Below are positions 57,300-64,000 of a DNA stretch of 64,000 nt, one piece after another. The position numbers and the translations under genes are program-made. Position 1 is the stretch's first letter, and each line of letters starts with the position of its first letter. This DNA comes from Ectopseudomonas toyotomiensis (GTDB lineage Bacteria; Pseudomonadota; Gammaproteobacteria; Pseudomonadales; Pseudomonadaceae). Location of the stretch: the NCBI RefSeq assembly GCF_900115695.1, contig NZ_FOXK01000004.1, forward strand, positions 186,001 to 250,000, written 5' to 3'. The notes beneath the pieces were generated by a model. That model searched no databases. It was not told the origin of the DNA and worked only from the letters and a program-made list of their open reading frames with translations.

Positions 57300-58934
57300 T
57301 CATACGCGGAACTGCCCAAGCAGACGATTGAGCTGGTCGGCCAGCTGTTTCAGGTGCTGGCTGGCTGCGCTCGACTGTTCGGCAGCCTCGGCGGTGTTGT
57401 GGGCCAGTGCTGCCGTCTGCGTGACGTTCTGATTGATGTCTTCCACCACGTGGGATTGTTGCAGGGTGGCGCTGGCGATCGAGGCGTTGAGCCCGGTCAG
57501 GTTGCGTAGCGATTGGGCGATCTGGGCGAGGCTCTCGCCAGCCTGGCTGGCCTGTTCCACGGTCAGCTGGGAAGCACGGCTGCTGTCGTTGATCACCTTG
57601 ACGGCGGCCTCGGAGTTGCCTTGCAGGCGCTCGATCATACCCTGAATTTCAGCGGTGGACTGCTGGGTACGTTGCGCCAGAAGCCTCACTTCGTCCGCGA
57701 CCACGGCGAAACCACGGCCCTGCTCACCGGCGCGGGCAGCCTCGATGGCGGCGTTGAGAGCGAGCAGGTTGGTTTGCTCGGCGATGGAACGGATCACCTC
57801 CAGCACGCTGCCGATCTGCGTGCTCTCACTGGCCAGCGATTGGATCACCTCGACGGCCTTGTCGATGGTGCCCGACAGCTGATCGATCTGGCGCAGGCTC
57901 GCCTCGATGTTCTGCTGGCCCTGGCTGGCCTGCTCCTCGGCGGTGTGCATCTCGCTGGAGGCGTGCTCGGCGTTTTTCGCCACGTCCTGCACGCCGTAGG
58001 TCACCTCGTTGACGGCGGTCGCCACCAGTTCCATCTGCTGCGCCTGTTGCTGGCTGTGGCGCTGCGCTTCGCTGGAGATGTCGCCAAGCGAGCGGGCAGC
58101 CTGATCGAGCGACCCCGCTGAATCGAGCATCTGCCGGATCACATGACGCAGCTTCGCGGTGAAGGCATTGAAATAGGTCGCCAGGGCGGTCAACTCGTCA
58201 CGCCCATGGGTGTCGAGGTTGCGAGTCAGGTCGCCTTCGCCGCTGGAAATGCTGGCCATGGCGTCCACTGCGGCCTGCAGCGGCTGCACGATGCTGCGAG
58301 TGATCAGCACCACCAGTCCAGTCAGGAGCAGGGCGATCAGCAGACCGATGCTCATGGCTTTCACTGCCTGGGCCCTGAACTCCGCCTGCACGTCATCGAC
58401 ATAGACGCCGGAGCCGATGATCCAACCCCAGGGCTGGAACAGCTCGACATAGGAGATTTTCGGTACCGGGTCAGTGGCGCCGGGTTTTGGCCAGCGGTAG
58501 TCGACCTGGCCGGCCCCCTGGCTGCGGGTAATGGCAACCATGTCGTTGAACAGCGCCTTGCCGTCCGGGTCCTTGAAGCCGGAAAGGTTCTGCCCCTCGA
58601 GCTTGGCATTCATCGGATGCATGAGCATCACCGGGGTCTGGTCATTGATCCAGAAGTACTCCTGGCCGTCGTAGCGCAAACCGCGTACCACTTCCATGGC
58701 CTGCTTCTGCGCCTCTTCGCGGCTCAGGCTGCCGGCGCTTTCCAGGTCATGGAAGTGCTTGAGAATACCGGCCGCGCTCTGCACCACATGCTCGGTCTTT
58801 TCCGATTTGCCGGCGTAAAGATCGGTGTGGATCTGGCGCAGCATGTAGGCGCCCTGCAAGATCAGCGTCAGAATGGCCAGCGCCAGGATCAGCCATAGAC
58901 GGCGGCTGATGGGAAGACTACGTAAGCTGTTCAT
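57300..58934 (-). CDS. methyl-accepting chemotaxis protein with sCache sensor
   Basis: A 544-residue chemoreceptor. A transmembrane helix at about residues 12-30 leads to a periplasmic single-Cache domain (about 35-190), seen in [28 protein letters not shown] and [16 protein letters not shown] second helix near residue 200, a HAMP region and the signalling domain with tip [19 protein letters not shown] follow. sCache receptors in Pseudomonas often bind small organic acids. The ligand is not determinable here. Confidence 0.92.
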   Translation of the reverse strand: MNSLRSLPISRRLWLILALAILTLILQGAYMLRQIHTDLYAGKSEKTEHVVQSAAGILKHFHDLESAGSLSREEAQKQAMEVVRGLRYDGQEYFWINDQTPVMLMHPMNAKLEGQNLSGFKDPDGKALFNDMVAITRSQGAGQVDYRWPKPGATDPVPKISYVELFQPWGWIIGSGVYVDDVQAEFRAQAVKAMSIGLLIALLLTGLVVLITRSIVQPLQAAVDAMASISSGEGDLTRNLDTHGRDELTALATYFNAFTAKLRHVIRQMLDSAGSLDQAARSLGDISSEAQRHSQQQAQQMELVATAVNEVTYGVQDVAKNAEHASSEMHTAEEQASQGQQNIEASLRQIDQLSGTIDKAVEVIQSLASESTQIGSVLEVIRSIAEQTNLLALNAAIEAARAGEQGRGFAVVADEVRLLAQRTQQSTAEIQGMIERLQGNSEAAVKVINDSSRASQLTVEQASQAGESLAQIAQSLRNLTGLNASIASATLQQSHVVEDINQNVTQTAALAHNTAEAAEQSSAASQHLKQLADQLNRLLGQFRV

Positions 58935-59100
58935 GGACGAATTCCTGATTGTTGTAATTGTCGGCTTCAGGGCTGCCTCGAAGGGTGCAGAGCAATACTG
59001 TCACATCGAGGCATTATTCACTCTAGTTGTCTGATAGCATTTCGGCAGCCCGAGGCAGAACCTGAATGAGCACCGGGCTAGACCGTCGCAAGGAACCTCC

Positions 59101-59163
59101 ATGACGGTTTTGTGTCCCAGGGCCGGGGCCATGCTCCACGTTCTGAGTTTTACGCGTAGGTAG
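59101..59163 (+). CDS. possible 20-residue leader peptide upstream of uppP
   Basis: ATG at 59101 with AGGA 6 bases upstream opens a 20-codon frame ending in TAG at 59163, 22 bp before uppP. The peptide has no recognisable features. It might be a translated leader or chance. No attenuator structure was found. Confidence 0.25.
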   Translation: MTVLCPRAGAMLHVLSFTRR

Positions 59164-59185
59164 TTGCCGCGCTTTGGGGGATTTG

Positions 59186-60016
59186 ATGGATTTCTGGGTG
59201 GCCTTTCAGGCCCTGATTCTGGGCATAGTGGAAGGCTTGACCGAGTTCTTGCCGATTTCCAGCACCGGACACCTGATCGTGGTCGGTGACTTGCTGGGCT
59301 TCAATGGCGAAAAGGCGACTGCGTTCAAGATCATCATCCAGCTTGGCGCCATCCTGGCGGTTATCTGGGAATTTCGAGCCAAGGTGCTCGGCGTCGTCGT
59401 CGGTTTGCCCAGCGACCCGAACGCGCAGCGTTTCACCTTCAACCTGCTGCTGGCGTTCATTCCTGCGGTGATCTTTGGCCTGGCCTTCGCCGATCTGATC
59501 GAGCATTGGCTGTTCAATCCGATCACAGTGGCCATGGCATTGATCATTGGCGGCATCATCATGCTCTGGGCGGAGAAGCGCGAACACGCGATCAAGGCCG
59601 AAACGGTCGACGACATGACCTGGAAGCTGGCATTGAAGGTTGGCCTTGCGCAATGTCTGGCACTGATTCCGGGTACGTCGCGTTCGGGCGCCACCATCAT
59701 TGGCGGCCTGGTATTTGGGTTGTCGCGCAAGGCCGCGACCGAGTTCTCCTTCTTCCTGGCCATGCCGACCATGGTCGCGGCTACGGTCTATTCGCTGGTC
59801 AAGTACCGCGACATCCTGCAGATAAGCGACTTGCCGATCTTCGCCATCGGTTTCGTCAGCACCTTCATCGTGGCGATGATCACCGTGCGCGCACTGCTCA
59901 AGTTCATCACCAGCCACAGTTATGCGGTGTTCGCCTGGTACCGCATTGCCTTCGGCCTGGTGATTCTCGCCACCTGGCAACTGCACCTGATCGACTGGAG
60001 CACGGCGCAACCGTGA
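59186..60016 (+). CDS. uppP: undecaprenyl-diphosphatase UppP/BacA
   Basis: UppP (276 residues) removes phosphate from undecaprenyl diphosphate to recycle the lipid carrier for peptidoglycan, and confers some bacitracin resistance. The conserved [15 protein letters not shown] near residue 16 and [10 protein letters not shown] near residue 165 hold the active-site Glu, Ser, His and Arg. About eight membrane helices are predicted. The ATG at 59186 follows GGGGGA. Its TGA overlaps the next gene's GTG. Confidence 0.96.
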   Translation: MDFWVAFQALILGIVEGLTEFLPISSTGHLIVVGDLLGFNGEKATAFKIIIQLGAILAVIWEFRAKVLGVVVGLPSDPNAQRFTFNLLLAFIPAVIFGLAFADLIEHWLFNPITVAMALIIGGIIMLWAEKREHAIKAETVDDMTWKLALKVGLAQCLALIPGTSRSGATIIGGLVFGLSRKAATEFSFFLAMPTMVAATVYSLVKYRDILQISDLPIFAIGFVSTFIVAMITVRALLKFITSHSYAVFAWYRIAFGLVILATWQLHLIDWSTAQP

Positions 60017-60735
60017 TCGGCAACGAACGCAAGGGGCGTCTTAAAAGCTGGGATGACGCCAAGGGTTTTGGTTTCATCCAGCCGCTCAACGGCGGCGCTG
60101 AAGTCTTCGCGCACATCTCGGTGATGCGCGGTGATCGTCGCCCGCAGCCGGGCGACGAAGTGCTGTTCATCGAGGGGCGTGAGGAAAGAGGGCGGCCACG
60201 GGCCGAGCACTTGCGCCTGACTGGTGAGCTCAGCCTCGATCGCCAGTCTATCCGGCGCAAACCGAAAACGCCCGGCACGGCGGCACCGGTAGTGCGAAAG
60301 GCTGCTGCCAAATCCACGCACCGGTCATCGACTCAAGGCTCCATCCAGAACTTCTCCAGCAAGGCCTTGGTGCTCGCTTTGCTGTGCATCCTGCCATTGC
60401 TCGGCTGCGTGACGCTGTTCGGCAGGGGGCTCTGGTGGGTATTGCCGCTTTATCTGCTGGCCAGCCTGCTGAGTTTCCTGCAGTACTGGCTGGATAAACG
60501 CAGCGCTCAGAGCGGCGGCCGACGCACGGCGGAAAACACCCTGCATCTGGTCGAGCTGGCTGGTGGTTGGCCAGGTGCGCTGATCGCTCAGCAGACATTC
60601 CGGCACAAGACGCGCAAGGTTTCCTATCAGGCTGTTTTCTGGCTGATCATCGCAGTTCATCAACTGTTCTGGATCGATCTGCTGCTGCTCGACGGCGCCT
60701 ACATCCCCCACCACATACCCTTATTCGTCCAGTAG
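60013..60735 (+). CDS. cold-shock domain fused to DUF1294 membrane domain
   Basis: A 240-residue protein. Residues about 5-70 are a cold-shock OB-fold: [18 protein letters not shown], with [12 protein letters not shown] as the second RNA-binding motif. A basic linker follows, then a DUF1294 membrane domain (about residues 120-235) with [26 protein letters not shown] and [26 protein letters not shown]. The start is a GTG overlapping the uppP stop as GTGA, so translation is coupled. The fusion suggests nucleic-acid binding held at the membrane. The cellular role is unknown. Confidence 0.85.
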   Translation: MIGNERKGRLKSWDDAKGFGFIQPLNGGAEVFAHISVMRGDRRPQPGDEVLFIEGREERGRPRAEHLRLTGELSLDRQSIRRKPKTPGTAAPVVRKAAAKSTHRSSTQGSIQNFSSKALVLALLCILPLLGCVTLFGRGLWWVLPLYLLASLLSFLQYWLDKRSAQSGGRRTAENTLHLVELAGGWPGALIAQQTFRHKTRKVSYQAVFWLIIAVHQLFWIDLLLLDGAYIPHHIPLFVQ

Positions 60736-61086
60736 CAGGCCGGGTTGCAGGCGCTTGGGCAGGCGGCGCACCACCAGTTGATGCGAGCGCGTCAGCAACT
60801 GGCGCAGCTCATCGTCGCCCAGCGGCGGCCGGTGGGCGCTCATACTGATCCAGTAAGCACGAGCCAGATACGGGGCAGGGCGGATGCCTGGACGGTCTAC
60901 ATGACCGAGAAACAGGTCGTTATCGACCTTGAAGGCCAAATCCTCGCCAAGAAAATCAAGAATGGCGAACATCTTGTTGCCAGCCACCGAGAACACCCGG
61001 TTGCTGCCCCACTTGAGGTCTTCGCGGGCGCCGGGCAGGGCGAGGCAGAAGGCGGCGATCTGGTCGGGCGTCATGGGCATGTCCAT
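60721..61086 (-). CDS. MmcQ/YjbR-family protein
   Basis: A 121-residue soluble protein of the MmcQ/YjbR (CyaY-like fold) family: AAFCLALPGAREDLKWGSNRVFSVAGNKMFAIL, then RPAPYLARAYWISM and a C-terminal LLTRSHQLVVRRLPKRL. The fold is like a DNA-binding domain of unknown role. The ATG at 61086 is used; 61080 and 61074 are also in frame. The 3' end overlaps the convergent cold-shock/DUF1294 gene by 15 bp. Confidence 0.85.
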   Translation of the reverse strand: MDMPMTPDQIAAFCLALPGAREDLKWGSNRVFSVAGNKMFAILDFLGEDLAFKVDNDLFLGHVDRPGIRPAPYLARAYWISMSAHRPPLGDDELRQLLTRSHQLVVRRLPKRLQPGLLLDE

Positions 61087-61105
61087 CGCTGGTCCAAACG
61101 GCAGT

Positions 61106-61882
61106 CTATCGGCTGGCCGACTCGCTGCGTAGTCGGTCGATCTGGCGCCGGGCATAGCCGATGAAAGCGGCCAATGCCTGGGGACGCTGAGCCAGGTCAT
61201 CCCTGGCCTGGCCCAGGTAGACGTCTCGCGCAGTTTCCAGCAGCGGCCGGTGCTCAGGAGGCAAGCGCTCGAGCAGCCAGTCGGCCGCCCCGTCCTTGGT
61301 AGCGATCTCGCCGCTGCTCAGTGTCAGCCAGATGCGTGCCAGAGCCAGGACCACGTTGCATTCATCGCCCAGCCAGTCGTCCGGTCCGCTCCATTGCGCC
61401 GCGGTGTCGTGCAGGGCGCGAATCATGTCCGCTTCAGGCACCAGCTCGAACAGTTCGGCAGCCGGCGGGCCCATGAGGCTAATAGCGTGCTGGCGCGCCT
61501 TGCTCAGCAGGATGGCCAGGTCATGATCGGCCATGGCCGGCTCGAAGCGACCCTCCTGCAGTTCGTCGCGCAGCCATTCGCCGAACTGCAGTTCGCGCAT
61601 CGGCCGATAACGCCAGGGCCGCACGGCTTCGTGCACCAGCAGCGTCACCTCCAGCGGGCGCAGGTGCGCGGTGGCCGGCCAGGCCGACAGCCTCAGCAGG
61701 TCGGTCATCAGGGCCTTGCGCGTGCTGTCGCTCAGGGGCGTGCGGACGGTGACCAGCATATCGATATCGCTTGCCGGCTTAAGGCCGCCGCTGACGGCGG
61801 AACCGAACAGATGCACCGCCAGCAGGTTGTCGCCAAGATGATGATGCAGGAGGGTGAGGGCATTGCTGATCTGCAGGTTCAT
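61106..61882 (-). CDS. AadA-like aminoglycoside nucleotidyltransferase
   Basis: A 258-residue protein matching the ANT(3'')(9) family that adenylylates streptomycin and spectinomycin. The nucleotidyltransferase motif HLFGSAVSGGLKPASDIDML (GSx10DxD) lies near residue 24, followed by the RPLEVTLLVHEAVRPWRYRP segment and RELQFGEWLRDEL, both typical of AadA. The C-terminal helical domain is complete. No integron, attC or transposase is near, so it is likely an intrinsic chromosomal copy. Real resistance is untested. Confidence 0.88.
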   Translation of the reverse strand: MNLQISNALTLLHHHLGDNLLAVHLFGSAVSGGLKPASDIDMLVTVRTPLSDSTRKALMTDLLRLSAWPATAHLRPLEVTLLVHEAVRPWRYRPMRELQFGEWLRDELQEGRFEPAMADHDLAILLSKARQHAISLMGPPAAELFELVPEADMIRALHDTAAQWSGPDDWLGDECNVVLALARIWLTLSSGEIATKDGAADWLLERLPPEHRPLLETARDVYLGQARDDLAQRPQALAAFIGYARRQIDRLRSESASR

Positions 61883-62066
61883 GTTTTCGTCATTCTGCTT
61901 CGGGTTGCGCTGCACTTTACCGCCGTTCGGCCTCGTCTCGCAGAGGCGGGTTCCCGAGGCCCGGGTCTGGTCGGTTCCCCGATAGCGTTCCACGCCATCT
62001 GATGTGTCTGGCCGGACTATTTGCGTGGCTCCCTTGGGATTCGCCGGGATAGCTGAGCGCAAAAAA

Positions 62067-62092
62067 AGCCCCTGAGCATCGACTCCGGGGCT
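62067..62092 (-). terminator. intrinsic terminator of the RND efflux operon
   Basis: Read on the minus strand, AGCCCC and GGGGCT pair across a 14-base loop and are followed by TTTTTTT, about 40 bp past the outer-membrane gene stop. The surrounding spacer 61883-62130 holds no gene I can support. Confidence 0.78.
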
Positions 62093-62130
62093 GAGGAGGG
62101 TCGGCAGGACTGCCGACCGGGGAGAGCAGT

Positions 62131-63519
62131 TCAGGCTTGTGGCTGCCAGCCGCCGCCGAGCGCCTTGTAGATCGCGACGATACCGCTGTAGAGCTCGACC
62201 TCGGCCGAGGCCTGGGCATCTTCGGCGGCCAGGCGCTCACGTTCGGCGTCCAGCAGCACGAGGAAATCCACCGTGCCTTCACGATAGCGAATCGCCGCTT
62301 GATCCGCCGCCGCGCGGCTGGCTTCGGCCTGGCGCACCAGGGAAACCAGGCGCTGCTGGCGCTTGGCGTAGTCGCTGAAGGCGTTTTCCGATTCTTCCAA
62401 CGCCAGCAACACCTGCTGCTCGTACTGCGACAGCGCGCCATCGGCCTCGGCTTCGGCGCCGCGCAGACGCGCCCGCACGCTACCGAGATCGAAGGCCGCC
62501 CAGCTGATACTTGGCGCTACACCCCAGGCGCGGGCCGCAGACGAACCCAGCTGCGAGCCGCGCCCGGCGGTAAAGCCGAGAAAGCCGGAGAGGCTGACGC
62601 GCGGGAACAGGTCGGCAGTCGCTACGCCGACCTGTGCCGTGGCCGCCGCCAGCTGTCGCTCGGCCGCCTGGATATCCGGGCGGCGACGCAGCAGCTCGGC
62701 CGGATTGCCGATGGGCAGCGCCTTGGCAATCACCGGCAGGGGTTTGGGCGACAGATCGATCTGCAACTGCTCCGGGCGCTGGCCAAGCAGGGTAGCGATG
62801 CGATTCTGTGCACGCACCTGTTGCGCCTGCAGTTGCGGCAGGCTGGCTTCGGTGGCGGCCAGACGTGCATCGGCGCGCAGTACGTCCAGCTCGTTGCCAA
62901 CACCGGCATCGCGCAACTGCTCGGTGATGGCACGCGAATCCTCCTGATTCTTCAGGTTCTCGCGGGCAATGCTTTCGCGCAGTTGTGCGCCACGCAGGGT
63001 TCCGTAGGCATCGACCAGTTCGGCAATAAGGCTGACCTGCAACTGGTAGTAATCAGCTTCGGCCACTTCGATGCGCGCTTCACTGGCTTCCAATTGGCGC
63101 TGGATACGGCCGAACAGGTCCACTTCCCAGGCCATGTCCAGCCCCAGGTCGTAGCGTTCCTGACGGATGCGCTCGTCCGTGGTCGGCGGCTGCTGGGCCT
63201 TGCCGAACTCGCCACTGGCGCGGCTGGTGACGGTGGGGAAGCGGTCGTTGGCCACGTCATCACGGATCGCCCGTGCCGCACGCAGGCGGTTGAACGCCAC
63301 GCGCAACTCGCGGTTGTCCTGCAGCGAACGCTGCACCAGCTGGTTCAGCGTCGGGTCGTCGAACTGCTGCCACCAGGCGGCTTCGAAACGGCTGCGGTCG
63401 TAATCGGCCGCCTCCAGCGCGGCAATGCGCGCAGGGTCGGTTACGGGCGCTCGATAGTCCGGGCCGACGGCGCACGCCGACAGCGCCAGGGTCAGGAGAG
63501 CGGGGGCAAAGGCTTTCAT
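62131..63519 (-). CDS. RND efflux outer-membrane channel lipoprotein (OprM/OprN family)
   Basis: A 462-residue outer-membrane factor of the NodT type. The signal ends in lipobox LSAC (Cys16), then AVGPDYRAP as in most members. Two TolC-like repeats contain FEAAWWQQFDDPTLNQLVQRSL, the DVANDRFPTV region, WEVDLFGRI and VTRRPDI-type LLRRRPDIQAAERQL. The final QALGGGW-like YKALGGGWQPQA is standard. It overlaps the pump gene by ATGA and is last in the efflux operon. OprN or OpmE are the closest types by memory. Confidence 0.92.
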   Translation of the reverse strand: MKAFAPALLTLALSACAVGPDYRAPVTDPARIAALEAADYDRSRFEAAWWQQFDDPTLNQLVQRSLQDNRELRVAFNRLRAARAIRDDVANDRFPTVTSRASGEFGKAQQPPTTDERIRQERYDLGLDMAWEVDLFGRIQRQLEASEARIEVAEADYYQLQVSLIAELVDAYGTLRGAQLRESIARENLKNQEDSRAITEQLRDAGVGNELDVLRADARLAATEASLPQLQAQQVRAQNRIATLLGQRPEQLQIDLSPKPLPVIAKALPIGNPAELLRRRPDIQAAERQLAAATAQVGVATADLFPRVSLSGFLGFTAGRGSQLGSSAARAWGVAPSISWAAFDLGSVRARLRGAEAEADGALSQYEQQVLLALEESENAFSDYAKRQQRLVSLVRQAEASRAAADQAAIRYREGTVDFLVLLDAERERLAAEDAQASAEVELYSGIVAIYKALGGGWQPQA

Positions 63520-64000
63520 GCATGCGACTCCTGCAGACGGGCGGCTTTGCGGGCTTCGCGTTTCTCGACGAAGCCGCGGATCAGGACATAGAACACCGGA
63601 GTCAGCAGGAGACCGAAGAAGGTCACGCCGATCATCCCGGAGAACACCGCCACGCCCATGGCATGGCGCATCTCGGCGCCCGCACCGCTGGACAGCACCA
63701 GCGGCACCACGGCCATGATGAAGGCGATCGAGGTCATCAGGATCGGGCGCAGACGCAGACGGCAGGCTTCCAGCACGGCGGCGACGCGATCGAGACCCTC
63801 TTCCTGTTTCTCCTTGGCGAACTCGACGATCAGGATGGCGTTCTTGCAGGCCAGGCCCACCAGCACGATCAGGCCGATCTGGGTAAAGATGTTGTTGTCG
63901 AGCCCGGCGATGATCACCCCGGTGATGGCGGTGAAGAGCACGATGGGCACGATCAGGATCACCGCCAGCGGCAGGCTCCAGCTTTCGTACTGGGCGGCCA
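63516..64000 (-). CDS. RND efflux pump inner-membrane permease (C-terminal end, partial)
   Basis: The last 160 or so residues of an RND multidrug transporter; the gene runs off the window. The coding strand starts inside AAQYESWSLPLAVILIVP, typical of the MexF/MexB type. It then shows NNIFTQIGLIVLVGLACKNAILIVEFAKE and EACRLRLRPILMTSIAFIMAVVPL, with GMIGVTFFGLLLTPVFYVLI as the last helix. It is coupled to the outer-membrane gene by a 4-bp overlap. Confidence 0.93.
   Translation of the reverse strand, partial: AAQYESWSLPLAVILIVPIVLFTAITGVIIAGLDNNIFTQIGLIVLVGLACKNAILIVEFAKEKQEEGLDRVAAVLEACRLRLRPILMTSIAFIMAVVPLVLSSGAGAEMRHAMGVAVFSGMIGVTFFGLLLTPVFYVLIRGFVEKREARKAARLQESHA

Noticed and set aside
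61106..62130. The AadA-like gene as a mobile gene cassette.
   Set aside because: No attC-like repeat, integrase, transposase or composition break is visible around it.

Overview
The window looks like part of a Pseudomonas chromosome. It has high GC, gene-dense coding with many 1-4 bp overlaps, and several recognisable Pseudomonas gene pairs: earP-efp with an arginine-type EF-P, cysI with a DUF934 gene, metH next to the heme-containing fatty-acid cis/trans isomerase gene cti, pnuC with a nicotinamide-riboside-kinase-like gene, and an H3-type T6SS half-cluster. My impression is a member of the P. mendocina/oleovorans type of lineage, but the window alone does not prove this. No rRNA, complete tRNA, IS element, prophage or CRISPR array was seen.

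Layout. 1-7.7 kb: a T6SS membrane-complex operon, tssJ-tssK-tssL-tssM-tssA. 7.7-10 kb: an accessory patch with a degenerate tRNA 3'-end-like sequence and a hipA-hipB kinase/antitoxin operon in reversed order, preceded by three palindromes spaced exactly 42 bp apart. 10-20.5 kb: mostly housekeeping genes (EarP, EF-P, two LysR regulators, a TSUP carrier, a DMT exporter, an AlkX/YcaQ glycosylase, an M48 lipoprotein protease, a class II DAHP synthase). 20.6-26.2 kb: five translationally coupled genes (flavin monooxygenase, BASS symporter, SDR, TSUP carrier, amidohydrolase) that look like an uncharacterised catabolic operon. 26.3-32 kb: a spermidine-synthase-like gene, the DEAD-box helicase deaD with a structured leader, and cysI with its DUF934 gene.

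32-42 kb: an orphan periplasmic binding protein, then an amine-type cluster (AraC regulator with an NTF2-like domain, PauB-like FAD oxidase, cupin, polyamine-type binding protein) ending next to a dCache chemoreceptor. An RlmN-like radical SAM enzyme, DUF genes and two tiny membrane proteins follow. 42-50 kb: osmE-like, metH, cti and nfuA, with a good MetR box between metH and cti, and a DUF1272 gene broken by a one-base frameshift. 50-55 kb: a catalase-related protein and a di-heme cytochrome c peroxidase-family protein, divergent from an EBP-like regulator that has lost GAFTGA. This is a candidate oxylipin or peroxide system. 55-64 kb: NAD salvage (pnuC plus kinase), an sCache chemoreceptor, uppP coupled to a cold-shock/DUF1294 fusion, a chromosomal AadA-like adenylyltransferase, and the end of an RND efflux operon.

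The accessory systems most worth following are the catalase-like/di-heme pair with its promoter-spanning dyad, the five-gene monooxygenase operon, the phased-operator hipA-hipB locus, and the hairpin that pairs the deaD start codon. All functional calls rest on motifs and family memory. No database search was run.
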